The position numbers and the translations under genes are program-made. From Ampelocalamus luodianensis (lineage: Eukaryota; Streptophyta; Magnoliopsida; Poales; Poaceae), in the NCBI GenBank assembly GCA_036346255.1, contig CM070634.1, forward strand, positions 67,102,476 through 67,166,475: 64,000 nt of DNA, in the 5' to 3' direction. The notes beneath the pieces were generated by a model. It was not told the DNA's origin. It searched no databases and was given only the letters and a program-made list of their open reading frames with translations. How positions within the stretch are numbered: position 1 is the first letter of the stretch; every line of letters begins with the position of its first letter. Shown here piece by piece: positions 32,330-43,982 of the stretch.

Positions 32330-34560
32330 TGGCAGGAGAATGGAACGAGGACAACTGGTTCGACTTTGCCAATTACGCGGATATCGACATGGATGCCGGT
32401 TTCGACTACGCGCCGAGTATCATCTCATCCGATGGTGATGCCGCCTCCAGAGATCTTTCATCAGATCCAGGAGACCATGCCACCGATGGAGTTGAGTGAT
32501 CCTTACCCCCCACAATAGTACATCCAACTGAGGGACTAGATTCCTCGGAGGGCAAGGATCTGTCTGACTACAATCAGGACTGCACCAAGGCAGGCTCACA
32601 ACATACCGAGTGTGCTCCCTCTGAATGTTCGAGTCCACCTAAGGCAATCCGACCTGGCGAGGCAAATCCTGGAAGCCATCATTCCTGAGCTTCATCAACA
32701 TCTGGTGGTCCTCTCTCTCCGGTTAACCCCACAGAGGATGGGGTCAAACATGCTTTTCCTGCGAGTTAGACCATCCCTTCGCAGGATTCACTTGCGGACG
32801 GAGACGGTTATAACCCAGAATTCCCTTTCCTGAAGGGGTTTGCTCCAAGTCGCCAGACGGTGTCTTTCGACTACTCCTCAAGCGAGGAGGCCTCTGGCGC
32901 AGGTGATCATACATAGGAGGTCTTTGCCCTCCCCTCAGATCATGATCTATCTCCTAGAGGCAGGCCTGAGGATGCTCCCCTCCAATCACACCCTGCGACC
33001 CCTCGTGGGGATGGTGAGCAAGGCTCCGACAATGAGCGTCTTCAACACTCTGATGAGCGTAGGAGAAATCCTCGGAATAATCGCACTCCATTAAGGCAAA
33101 CTCAAGGATCGGATGTGGGTGATCCTGAGACAACCGGACAAAGAAGAATTGCGACTCAGAGAAATTTGCCTGGGCTCATTCAGTACCAGTCGGAGTAAGC
33201 CCGGGAACTCTAGCACATCAATGATCTGCTCGAGAACCCAACCCGAGAGCTTGCTCGAGCGCTAGGCTACGACCTCTTCGCCGAAGAGATCGCACAAAGA
33301 CTTCGAAGCACGATGGCAAGACTTGAGCATCCTCGCCGACGTCATTCCGGAAGTCATGGCAGTACGACTCCATCACCTACCAGTCGCTCGAACAACTCAC
33401 CACATGGAGATCGGGGCGACAACAGGTCACATCGTTTCCCTAAAATTAACTCCAGTCGAGGAAGAGTTCCTCGAACGCCTGATGATCAACAAGCTCCCAG
33501 GAGAGGTGATCGTTCACCACTCCGATCCATAAATCTTGAAATACGAGGAGTATTTCCCTCGTAAAGCTAAGGCCTACTATAAGTCGGGTCTACCCACGAC
33601 CGGGTATCATCGTGTATGATCACCTGGTGATATCAACCCTTCTTTCCCACAAAGAAGGCGTCAAGAAGTCATTACCGAGTGTCGGGCATTCTCACCCGAC
33701 CTCCGAGCAGTTCGTTGCCAGCCTCGGTTTCGTCCAGTGAATATGGAGAAGTTCGATGGATCTCAAAATCCCATCGAATTCCTTTAAATCTACACAACAG
33801 CCGTTCGAGCAGCAGAAGGAGGAGAACACGTATTGGCAAATTACCTTCCTACTGTGCTCGAGGGATCTGCTCGATCATGGTTGCTAAATCAACCACTCGA
33901 GTCGATCTATTCATGGCAACACCTCTGCGACCTTCTGGTGGCCAACTTCTAGAGCACCTACAATCGCCCTGGAAAGGAGGACGATCTGCACAGGATGAGA
34001 CAAAATAACCACGAGAACTTACGCCAATTCATCAGGCGTTTCAGTCAGGTTCGTAATTCAATTCCAGATGTTTCTGACTCATCTGTTATCAGAGCTTTCA
34101 AGCAGGGAGTCCACAGCAGAAGGATTACGGAGGACATCGCTTTAAATCCTCCTGCTACTGTCGCCGAGCTCTTCGAGATGGCCGATCGATATGCGACTGC
34201 TACTGAAGCAGTCGAGTGGAACAATACTATTGATCAAAACGATAAAATTCCTCAAGAGACGGGCGAAAGTGGTAAGAAGGATAAGAAGGCCAAGAAATCC
34301 AAGAACACGGCAAAGTGTCAAAAGCCTCAAGCCAACAGTTCAAAGTTAGTCTTGGCCGTAAGCGATAAGGAGCCACGAAATGCCAAACCATACTCCGACC
34401 GAGGCAAAGATAAGCGCCCCGAACAGAAGAACGACAAGCCTAGGTAGTGTCCTTTCCATAAAAAGGAAGGACATGACCTTCGCAACTGCTGGGTTTTCAA
34501 ACGAAAACTCGAGGACTATTATACTGGCAAAGGACCACTTCCTACTCTCGAGCAGGTAGG
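32330..34560 (+). pseudogene. Tat gypsy gag
   Basis: An ATG at 32330 opens an acidic 56-residue frame (MAGEWNEDNWFDFANYADID). The gag core is at 33735-34447: MEKFDGSQNPIEFL, then NLRQFIRRFSQVRNSIPD and a lysine-rich tail (KKDKKAKKSK). A CPFHKKEGHDLRNC zinc-binding segment follows at about 34448-34490, after an in-frame TAG. Several stops split the frame. The product would form the particle shell. Confidence 0.85.
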
Positions 34561-34799
34561 GCAAACGAGTGGTCGTAAGCAGTCGGACGACGACGAGGAG
34601 ATGTCATTCCAGGATCCAAAGCATACCATCGAGCATACCTATGGGGATCATCGGCATACGAGTCAAAACGACGGCTTAAGGCTGTCGAACGTGAGGTAAA
34701 CTCCATTGACTCTCCTCATGTCAATAAATTGCCAAAGTGGTCGGAAGTCACCATATCTTTCGAGAAGGGTGACTGCCCGACCCCTTCTACTCGACCTGG

Positions 34800-35054
34800 T
34801 TGTTTCCGATTGTGGTCGAGCCCACCATCAACAACTATCGAGTAAATCGAGTGTTAGCTGATGGTGGCAGCTCGTTAAACATCCTGTTTATGAGTGCCCT
34901 GTACGAGATGCAAGTACCCAGGACCAAGGTAAGACCGGTACGATACTCTTTTCATGGGATTGTACCAGGGTCTTCGGCCAAACCTATTGGTCAAGTTTTT
35001 CTTCTTTTAACATTTGGTTCTCCAAGCAATTTCAGAACAGAAAATATCCTTTGA
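34800..35054 (+). pseudogene. Tat gypsy aspartic protease region
   Basis: The frame contains RVNRVLADGGSSLNILFMSAL; the triplet ADGGSS stands where plant Tat proteases have the catalytic Asp. A frameshift after 35045 ends it, and the continuation DVVNFETAYNAILE is in another frame. Confidence 0.8.
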
Positions 35055-35462
35055 TGTGGTCAATTTCGAGACAGCATATAACGCCATACTCGAATGACCA
35101 ACTTTGGCAGAATTCTTAATGGTTGCTCATTATGGGTATCAATGTCTTAATATGCCAGGTCCCAAAGGAGTAATCACAATACACTGTGATAAGAAGATGG
35201 CGCATACGTGTGACCGTCGATCCCTCGAGATGGTAGGCCAGATACCAACTCGAGAAGAAAACAAGGGGCAGCCTTCGACCAAACAGTCAAAAAGTCTAAA
35301 GCTGCACCAAAGCCGAACGACCAGGTCAAAGAGGTTCCTCTGGACGCAGAGGAGCCCTCGAAGACTGTTCGCATCGGAGATACTTCCGACCCCAAATAGG
35401 AAGACGCTCTCGTCACTTTCCTCCGAGCTTACTCAGATGTCTTCGTATGGCAAGCATCCGAT

Positions 35463-35951
35463 ATGCCCGGAGTCCCTAGGGAAGTGATCGAGTATAGGCT
35501 AGCTTTACGACCTGACAAGAAACCCGTAAAACAAAAATTACAGAGATTTGCCCCTGATCGACGAGATGCTATCAGATCAGAATTGGACAAGCTGCTTAAA
35601 GCAGGCTTTATAAGAGAAGTCGACCACACAGAGTGGTTGGCCAACCCTGTAATGGTTAGGAAGTCTAACGGTAAGTGGCGAATGTGCGTAGACTTCACTG
35701 ATCTCAATAAAGCTTGTCCAAAAGACGATTTCCCTTTTTACCTCGTATCGATCAGTTGATTGATTCTACTGCTGGTTGTGAAGTATTAAATTTTCTAGAT
35801 GCATATTCTGGTTACCGTCAGATAAATGTGTCTGGACGATGAGAAAAAGACCACATTTATTACACCATTTGGAATATTTTACTATGTCAAAATGCCATTT
35901 AGTATAAAAAATGTTAGCGCTTCTTTTCAACGCTTGATGCAATCGACTTTT
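35463..35951 (+). pseudogene. Tat gypsy reverse transcriptase, N-terminal half
   Basis: MPGVPREVIEYRLALRPDKK opens the RT region, followed by ANPVMVRKSNGKWRMCVDFT and DLNKACPKDDFPF. A frameshift near 35750 breaks the frame before LDAYSGYRQI. The nested TRIM-like element inserts at 35952, just before the catalytic YVDD segment. Confidence 0.9.
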
Positions 35952-37195
35952 TGTTATGATCCTTAGATCATAGAGGTAAACATCACCGAGAGAAAAGCCG
36001 GATGGTGTCGGCTGCTAGGGAAGAGAGAAGACTATAGATTGGGGAGACGAAGGGGATTGGAACTTAGACTATTGTATTCTCATTGTTTAATGCCAACGAT
36101 TACAATATAACTCCTTATATAGAGGGTTCTTCTAACAATTATGGATAGGATCAATCTAAAAGACGACTTTCCTAAAATAGATAACCTTCTTAACTAATAG
36201 ATAATATTTCCAATTACCTAATCGCTATACAAGGAAACTAATCAACTATTTAAAAAAAATAGATATTCTTATTTGGGAAGGTAATCCCTTCCTATCCCTG
36301 TGCTACAGTACCCCCGCCTCATGACACTACTCCCCTCCTTTCGCGACAGCTCGCCCTCGAGCTATGGTGGCGGCCATGGTTGAAGTCCTAGGAGACCCCA
36401 TGTTGACGAGAGGTCGTGGTGCCGGCGGAACATTACATGAAAGATGGTCCGCAACGCTCCAATAGATGTCGGTCGGTCGCGTGGAGATGACAGTCATTGG
36501 GCAGCAGCCTTCTTCCTCGGCGAGGGCACCGTTTGGGCAACCACAGGCAAGGAGGTCGACGATGCAGAAGTCACAGGTGAAATCTGAGATGCCTCCGGCA
36601 GCATAGATCGCGCAGCAGCTATTGCCCATGCCTCCTCCTCCTTTTCAATCAGGTTGGCCACCATAGCCGCCATGTCTGCCAAGATGGCTTTCATGTCGTC
36701 TACGCCGGCACTTATCTCGTTGAGGGTGGTTCTCATGGCCTTGAAATTCTCGGCACTAGAAACCATGGTGTTGGCTCTGATACCAAGTTGTTATGATCCT
36801 TAGATCATAGGGGTAAACATCACCGGGAGGATAGCCGGGAGACGTCGACTGCTAGGGGAGAGGGAAGACTATAGATTGGGAAGACGAAGGAGATTGGAAC
36901 TTAGACTATTGTATTCTCATTGCTTAATGCCAATGATTACAATATAACTCCTTATATAGAGGGTTCTTCTAACAATCATGGATAGGATCAATCTAAAAGA
37001 TGACTTTCCTAACTAATAGATAACCTTCTTAACTAATACATAACATTTCCAATTACCTAATCCCTATACAAGGAAACTAATCAACTATTTAAGAAAATAG
37101 ATATCCTTATTTGGGAAGGTAATCCCTTCCTACCCTCGTGCTACAGTACCTGTGGTGCTGTTCACACACGTGAACAGTACCCTCGGCCCGTGACA
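35952..37195 (-). mobile_element. TRIM-like non-autonomous LTR element
   Basis: Two LTRs in minus orientation, 35952-36326 (375 bp) and 36789-37195 (407 bp), each TGTCA...ATCATAACA, flank only 462 bp. The 5-bp duplication CTTTT is at 35947-35951 and 37196-37200. A primer site TTGGTATCAGAGCC lies next to the right LTR (36775-36788). The left LTR lacks a ~32-bp GTTCACACACGTGAAC-containing segment present in the right one. It splits the Tat RT. Mobilisation would need proteins from another element. Confidence 0.93.
36494..36766 (-). CDS. Small internal ORF of the TRIM-like element
   Basis: A 90-residue frame starts at the ATG 22 bp inside the primer site (MVSSAENFKAMRTTLNEISA) and is predicted helical, ending in a Ser/Pro/Lys-rich tail. 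Its position matches the gag start of related full-length elements, so it is probably a remnant of gag. It has no catalytic motif. Confidence 0.5.
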   Translation of the reverse strand: MVSSAENFKAMRTTLNEISAGVDDMKAILADMAAMVANLIEKEEEAWAIAAARSMLPEASQISPVTSASSTSLPVVAQTVPSPRKKAAAQ

Positions 37196-38076
37196 CTTTT
37201 CCACCTCAACTAGACCAAAATTTAGAAGCCTATGTTGACGATCTAGTCGTAAAAAGCATCAAGAAACTTAATCATATTTCAGACCTGCAAGAAACATTCG
37301 ACAACCTCAGAAAGCACCGCTTGAAACTCAATCCTGAAAAGTGTGTGTTTGGAGTCTCTTTAGAAAAATTGCTTGGATTCTTAGTCTCTGTACGAGGAAT
37401 CAAAGCAAATCCTGAAAAGATAAAGGCTATTGTGCAAATGCGCCCTCCGACCATGAAGAAATAAGTCCAAAAACTCACAGGGTGCATGGCAGCTTTAAGT
37501 TGTTTCATCGCACAACTGGGAGAAAAAGGACTACCTTTCTTCAAACTTCTAAGAAAGCACGAGGGTTTCGAGTAGTCAGAAGAGGCAAACGTTGCCTTTG
37601 AGGATGTCAAGAGGTATCTTACGAGTGCTCCTGTTTTGGTTTCTCCGAAACCAGAAGAGACGCTCTTAATTTATCTAGCTGCCACGCCACAGGCAATGAG
37701 CGCGGTACTAGTCGTAGAACGTGAAAACGTCCAACGACCAGTTTTCTACGTAAGTGAAGTTTTACACGGGCCTAAAGAGCACTACCCTCAGGTCCAAAAA
37801 CTTCAATATGCTCTCCTCATGTCTTCAAGGAAACTGCAGCATTATTTTCAGGCACACAAGATAGCTGTGTCGTCTATGTTTCCCTTAGGAGTGGTCCTCC
37901 AGAACAGAGAAGCAGCGGGATGCATGACAAAATGGTCAGTAGAACTTGGGAAGTTCAACCTCCATTTTGTCTCCCGAACGACCATTAAATCTCAGATCTT
38001 GGCAGATTTGTCGCCGAATGGACAAATCCTGAACCTGTTCAAGATCCCCAGTACGATACCCACGACCAGTGAACGA
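37196..38076 (+). pseudogene. Tat gypsy reverse transcriptase C-terminal half and RNase H
   Basis: Directly after the nested element the RT frame resumes with AYVDDLVVKSIKK, the YVDD active site (about 37227), then LNPEKCVFGV and GFLVSVRGIKANPEKI. The RNase H part includes LIYLAATPQAMSAVLVVER and PVFYVSEVLHGPKEHYP (37665-37800). Two in-frame stops (near 37463 and 37573) disable it. Confidence 0.9.
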
Positions 38077-38430
38077 TGTACTTTGACTGGTCGCTTACGA
38101 TAAGTGGTTCGGGGGCTAGGATGGTCCTGGAATCTCCTATGGGAGAGACCTTAAAGTATGTCATTCAATTAAATTTTCAAGCCACTAACAACGTGACAGA
38201 ATACGAAGGTTTGCTAGCTGGCATACGAGCTGCGAAAGTGCTCTCGATTCGACGACTACTTGTGAGAGGAGACTCTTAACTAGTCGTGAATCAGAACGGA
38301 AAAGAGTACTAGTGCTCTAACCTGACCATATCTCAGTACTTATCGAAAGTTCGAAAGTTTGAAAAACATTTTTTCGGTTTCGAGATACAATTTATCCCTC
38401 GAAAGGATAATTTTCTCGTAGACCAGCTTG
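38076..38430 (+). pseudogene. Second (archaeal-type) RNase H of the Tat element
   Basis: The frame MYFDWSLTISGSGARMVLES ... TNNVTEYEGLLAGIRAAK ... LLVRGDS matches the additional RNase H of plant Tat elements: the first acidic residue is in YFDWS, the Glu in TEYEG and the Asp in RGDS, followed by a stop at 38277 where LVVNQ continues. Its presence supports the lineage call. Confidence 0.85.
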
Positions 38431-38639
38431 CTCATATGGCTTCTCGATCGCAAGTATCAAAAAGAGTTTTCTTGGAACAACTCCAGAAGCCGTCTCTGGT
38501 CGAAACACCAGAGACATCTCCTATTGAGACCACCTCTCTTGAATACGAGGATACCTAGATGAATCTCATCTACGAGTATCTTCAGAAAGGTACAATATCC
38601 GATGATAATCTCGAGGCAGATCGCTTATCTTGAAAGGCC

Positions 38640-39794
38640 AAAATGTATACTTTGGTCGAAGAAGTCCTCTATAAACGAGGCACTCAAGGGGTACTCATGC
38701 GATGCATATCGCAGAGAGAAGGATTAAACCTCCTTCACGACATACACAGGGGCATCTGTGGAACTCACACTTCCTTCAGAACGCTGGTCGATAAGGCCTT
38801 TCGATAAGATTTCTACTGGCCAACAGTCCTCTATGATGCCAAAGAGCTGGTTAAGAAGTGTGTACAATGCCAGTTTCATAGCTGGCAGATACACCAACCA
38901 GCTCAGGCATTACAAACAATCCCTCTATAATGGCCTTTTGCGACCTGGGGTCTCGATATCCTAGGATCGTTCCCAAAAACTCCAGGTGGCTTCAAGTTCC
39001 TTTTTGTGGCTATTGATACGTTCACAAAATGGATTGAAGCTGAACCTGTGACTGGGATAACAACGAAAGCAGCAAAACGGTTCATGATGAGATGCGTGAT
39101 TACTTGGTTTGGAGTCCCAAGTCGAATAATCACAGATAATTTTAAGCAATTTTCGAGTGCAAAATTACAAAAACTTTGCAATGAGTTGGATACCAAATTG
39201 TGTTACGCTTCTGTTGCCCACCCCCAAAACAATGGGGCGGTAGAACGAGCGAACAGCCAAATAATGCAAGGCATCAAAACCTGAGTCTTTGACCAGCTTG
39301 TCAAGCGCCCGGGGGCTTGAGTGCAAGAATTACTCTCAGTATTATGGGCAGTTCGCACGACTGCTAGTCGGGTTACAGGTAAAACACCTTTTTTCCTAGT
39401 TTTCGATGCCAAAACCATGCTTCCACCTAAACTAAAGATTAGGTCGATACGAGTCGAAACTTTCAACGACTCGAACCAGGAACAACTCCGAGCAGATGAC
39501 ATCAACCTGCTCGAAGAGAAGAGAAACCAAGCCTTAATTCATGCAGCGATCTACTAACAAGCCCTGCGCAGATACTACGATCGTAAGGTCCAACCTCGCG
39601 GTCTTGCTGTAAGTGACTTGGTATTGAAGAAAACTCAATTCTAGTCTAATCGGAACAAACTTCCCCCCAAGTGGGAAGGTCCTTACACAATGGTCGAAGT
39701 TACGCAACCAAGTTCAATACGACTAGCAATGGAAGACGGTCGGGTTCTCTCAAACTCTTGGAACATCGACCAGTTACGCAAATTTTATGTATAA
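38640..39794 (+). pseudogene. Tat gypsy integrase
   Basis: The zinc-binding part (HDIHRGICGTHTSFRTL, then KKCVQCQFH) precedes the catalytic core LFVAIDTFTKWIEAEPV (first Asp), RIITDNFKQFSS (second Asp) and NNGAVERANSQI (Glu). A C-terminal NKLPPKWEGPYTMVEV segment ends with LRKFYV and TAA at 39792-39794. Several internal stops (such as near 38806 and 39284) break it. Confidence 0.9.
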
Positions 39795-40690
39795 CCAACC
39801 ACCACGATAATAAAGTATTAGGTTCTTTCTACTTTATTGTCTTATTTTGAGTAGCGCTTTGACAATTTTTCGATCATTTTTCAAACACCCAGTCTTTCTT
39901 TACACTGGTCGAAAAGACGGTAACATCACCTAGTCGAAGCATTTCCTCTCTGCACGCGGTCCTGCCTACTAAAAGGAACTTTCTAGTATCGACTCGTTCC
40001 TCACTTTTGCTGCCAACACAAAGAGCTCGGGTTCAACAAACATGATCGAAATATTTTCAAGCCAACTCTTTTCACCTTAGTTTATTTCTTCATTCATTTT
40101 GAAAAATACTCTAAGCAAAGTAAACTTTTGGAATTTGTTCGACTACTTTTTGTAAACTTGGTTTGTTCCAACTGGTCAGAGGAAGACACAACACCTAGTC
40201 AAAGTCTTTCCTCTCTGCACGTGGTCCTACCCACTAGAAGGAACTTCCTAGCGTCGTCATGTTTCTAACTCTTGCTACCAGGGCAAACCTATCGAGTCCA
40301 CTAAAAAAAGGTCGAACAAATTTTTAAGGTATTCCAGACGTTTGTCTAACTCAAGTTGCCGCTTTTGATTTGATTAATCTGGTCGGAGAGGGTAACATCA
40401 CCTAGTTGAAGCCTTTCCTCTCTACACGTGGTCCTGCCCACTAGAAGGAACTTCCTAGCGTCGACTCGTTCCTACTCTTACGACCAGTGTATGATAATCG
40501 TGATCGAAAACTATAAGTTAGCTAAATCTCTCTTTTTTCATAAACCTTTTTCACACTATTTACTTAGTTTATCTAAATGAACTAAGCAAATAGTCGGGGC
40601 TAGGATAAAGTTATTAATATGAGTTCAATTCTTAGTCTTAATTTCGTTTATTATCTTATGAGTTACTAACTACTCGACAAGATGATTTGC
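39795..40690. repeat. Triplicated ~110-bp segment downstream of integrase
   Basis: Three dispersed copies at about 39905-40015, 40175-40285 and 40378-40490 share TCACCTAGTCGAAG, TTTCCTCTCTGCACG, GTGGTCCTGCCCACTAGAAG and GGAACTTCCTAGCGTCG. The spacers do not match one another. There is no coding evidence in this stretch. Confidence 0.75.
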
Positions 40691-40750
40691 AGGAAAAAGA
40701 AGATATATATACATCAAGAAAAACTTGTCTTTACAGGTTTCTATTACAGA

Positions 40751-43340
40751 CTACTCTAACGAAGGAGATCCTATTTGCATCTCCTCCATGACATTCTTGC
40801 TGACCGACTGTATTTCTTCCATCAACCGCTCCGTTTCTGCTTCAAAGCAGTCTAAGTCGGTTTCAATTGGCTGCAGACTAAGAGTGGGGTCATGAGCTTT
40901 AAGTTTTGCCAGAGCATAACTTACTACACTTTCGGCCCCCTCTTTTATCAAGTCAGCTTGGTTGGTCTTCAGAGTGGTCATCAACTCTTACAAAGTCCCG
41001 ACTTGTTCTCCAACGGTACTCGTGTCAGCAGTTATCGTGTCTTCGTGAGGAGTGACCTCCTCAGCATGTAGCTCACAAAGTACATTGTTCAGGAGAGAAA
41101 TGTTGTCTTGAAGGTTAACCTTTATCGACTTCATCTCCTCCTGGTTATGAGTCGAAGCCTCATGGAGTTGTTTTATTTCGACTGCTTGCTCTAAAAAGAG
41201 TAAGACTAGTCAGACTAAAAACCCTTAGAGGACTGGAAAACCAAATTGGTCATAGGTGAAGAATTGCTTACCTGCTAGTCGAGAATCCAACTTCTTGACT
41301 TCATCGTCATGAGAAGTAGTGCTCTTTGCGTAGCGCTCTTCCCACAACTTGGTCTCCTAATCTTTTTCTTTGACGATATGGGAAATCTCGTGAACAATCA
41401 AGGTCTTTTCATGGACCTCGGTTTGGAGCTTTCCCATTTCGACCTCTTTTCTGAAAAAGAATAAGAGTTCGAAAAAGAAAAGAAGGTCATTATCATAAGC
41501 GGTCTTAAGTTTAGGACTTACCGTTTATTCGTCCCTGCAACTTTTGAGTTGTAGAGTTCGCCTCGTGAAGCTTCTTCAGAAGGTCTTCTTTTTCTTCCCT
41601 TAGCTTTTTAGCTTCGACTTTCTTGTAGTCGAGCAAATCAGCCAAGGTCTTTTCGTCGCTTTTAAACCTGTAAGGGTTAAGAGTAGACATGAGCACTAAA
41701 CAAGTGGTCGTTTTCTACGATCATCCCCTGGTCGTAAGTTCTTCTACGACCAGTACCTAGTCGTAAGTCCTTCTACGACTACCTTATAATCATAAGTTTT
41801 TCTACGATAATCCTCTGGTCGTAAGTTCTTCTACGACCAATACCTAGTCGTAAGTCCTTCTACGACTATCTCTTCTGATCGTAAGTACTTCTACGACCAA
41901 TACCTAGTCGTAAGTCCTTCTACGACTATCTCTTCTGATCGTAAGTACTTCTACGACCAATACCTAGTCGTAAGTTTTTCTACGACAATTCCCACGAGCA
42001 CTGTGCGAGTGGTCAAAACATAAATGACTACGAGTAGCACTTACCATCTCTCTGTCTACTCAGAGTTCCACTTTCTCCCGTTGTAGCTGAACATGTTGTC
42101 GGTTGCATTCACCAATAGTGACAATTTGTTCTAGAACTTTCTACAAAAAGAAAGACGGTGAGAAACGAGAACAAACCACATATGTAAATGTTTAACATCA
42201 GATACATACATTTATACTCGTTCGAGCAAACGTGGAGAATACCCTCGTGGGATCCTTCAATTCATCAATCTCTTTGACTCGATCCCACCACACTTTTTCG
42301 AGACGCTTGTCATCGAAAATATTCCCCCTGTTAGGAATATCTATGGGGTGAGGGACTCAATCGCGAGATCTGAATGAAGAAGACCCCACAATGGTTGTAG
42401 GGCCAAAGAATTCGAAGAAAAAGTTGAGGTACTCTTCTTCTTCTGCGATGACAGAAACCTCTCCTTGAGGACCAAGGGGATGTCTGCGACGACTTCCTTC
42501 CCGGCACGGTGGTCGGATGTTCCACCACCACCTTGTCCGGACGCTTCCGCCGCTACCTCCGTCGTCTTCGCTTCTACCTCCGCGACCACCTCAGTGGTCG
42601 TAGTAGCCTCAGCGGCAACGACTTCTTCCATCACATGGACAGTGGACAATCGTTTGACCACCTCCGCTGTCATATCTCCGATGGCCAGAGAAATAGCAGT
42701 GGGCTTCTCAACAGAAGCGTCCTTAGAGGTTGGAAGAGTTGGGCTAAGATTACAAAATGGAAAGCACGTCAAATTGTAGAAAGCAAAAGGTAAATGTTGT
42801 TCTTACACTTTTGTCTTTTCACATACCTTGGCTTACTGGACCTGATTTTGAATCCAGAAGAAATATTCCCTAAAGAAGATTTCTTCGACTTCTTCTCTTC
42901 GACCACATCTGGCTGAAACTCGAGTTGAGGGATAGGGGTCGTTGCGACCACGTCTGGTCGTAAGTCTTGAGCGAGAACTGACGCTCCTTGAGCCACCTAA
43001 CTCTCCGGATGGCCGAGACATGTCTCGACCACCCCAAGGGCAGCACTTCCCTTGACCACGGGCCCTATTGGCGCAGCAGTTTCCTTCACAAAAAAACATA
43101 AAGCTCTTCCAGTTCTCATTTTCTAGGCTTAACAAAGCCACGAGAGGCAGAAACTGCGAAAGCCTTGTTGTCATAGTAGAAGGGTACCTTGGTCTTAGAG
43201 GCTTTATGCTTGAGAGCCTCAGTCGCCTCGACCACCCTTGCTTTCTCTGTAGCAACCATATCTACAGCGAATTTCGCAAAGGGCTTGGACGAAGCTGCAG
43301 AGCTGGAGCCTGCGCCTCCCTTGTCGATAGTTTTAACAAG
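40751..43340 (-). pseudogene. Antisense coding remains in the Tat 3' region, coiled-coil rich
   Basis: Minus-strand frames at 42833-43255, 42341-42772, 41511-41696 and 40751-40984 run opposite to pol. Those at 41511-41696 (DLLDYKKVEAKKLREEKEDL) and 40751-40984 are Lys/Glu-rich with heptad spacing, suggesting coiled coils; that at 42341-42772 is Thr/Val/Ala-rich. Together with 45440-46346 they look like exons of one antisense gene such as Tat elements often carry. Intron borders were not worked out, and the nested element at 43421 interrupts it. Confidence 0.5.
41700..41990. repeat. Array of GTCGTA...TACGAC hairpin repeats
   Basis: About ten ~30-bp units of the type GTCGTAAGTTCTTCTACGAC plus a spacer; each carries a 6-bp inverted repeat (GTCGTA/TACGAC) around an 8-nt loop. 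Within it a 60-bp higher-order unit (41821-41880 and 41881-41940) is repeated with one difference. The same units occur at 31598-31765, 45250-45420, 46755-46910 and 47040-47200. Confidence 0.9.
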
Positions 43341-43889
43341 TCAACTCTTTTTGGCCGGAGGAGCCTTGACTTGCTCCGCCTCCGTGCCAATGACCATCAA
43401 TTCGACCGCTTCGTCGTCTTTGTTAGAGCAAGGTATTAGAATAGGGACTCTTTTATATTTCCTTATTTGACCGTGTATTGCCTTATCTGTATATGGCATA
43501 CACCCCTTGTACACACTACATATAACACCCATTGGGCCTCTTCAATACACACAATATTCATAACAAGGTATCAGAGCCAGGTTAGGGTTAGGGTTACTGT
43601 AGCACCGCCGCCTCCTAGCCTCTACTCGCCTCCGCTGCCGCTGCCCCCGGGAGGATCAATCTTCGCTCCCAGGGGTGGCCTTCAGTTGTAGTCTTCGTAG
43701 AAGCAGCAGCAGCAGATTTCGTCTATGGAATCGCCAGTCGGTCGCGATGGAGGATGCTACGCCAACCGATCTCTCGCCGCGGCGCCGCTGGTCCTCTCGA
43801 TCCACGCCGCCTCCCTGCATCGTGGTGCCGCAGGTACTCCCATCACCGCCAGCCCGCCGCCGACGGGTCGTGTCCGGTGGTAGGGCGAG

Positions 43890-43982
43890 ATGTCGGAGAA
43901 GGTGAAGGGGACGGTGAAGTGGTTCCACACCACCAAGGGCTTCGGCTTCATCTCCCCCGACAACGGCAGCGAGGACCTCTTC
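43890..43982 (+). pseudogene. Captured N-terminal fragment of a plant cold-shock domain protein
   Basis: The ATG at 43890 encodes VKGTVKWFHTTKGFGFISPD preceded by MSEK and followed by NGSEDLF. This is the beginning of the nucleic-acid-binding cold-shock domain, with the RNP1-type KGFGFI motif, as in plant GRP2/CSP proteins. After EDLF the expected V(H)QS sequence is replaced by ALHLHHHALLSRGC, so only about 31 codons are intact. The open frame runs on to 44282 with unrelated residues. The host source is inferred from the family; a complete copy is not in the window. Confidence 0.88.

Noticed and set aside
41700..41990. CRISPR-like appearance of regularly spaced short repeats
   Set aside because: Spacers are themselves repeated, units are imperfect and hairpin-bearing, and the context is a plant retrotransposon; no cas genes.
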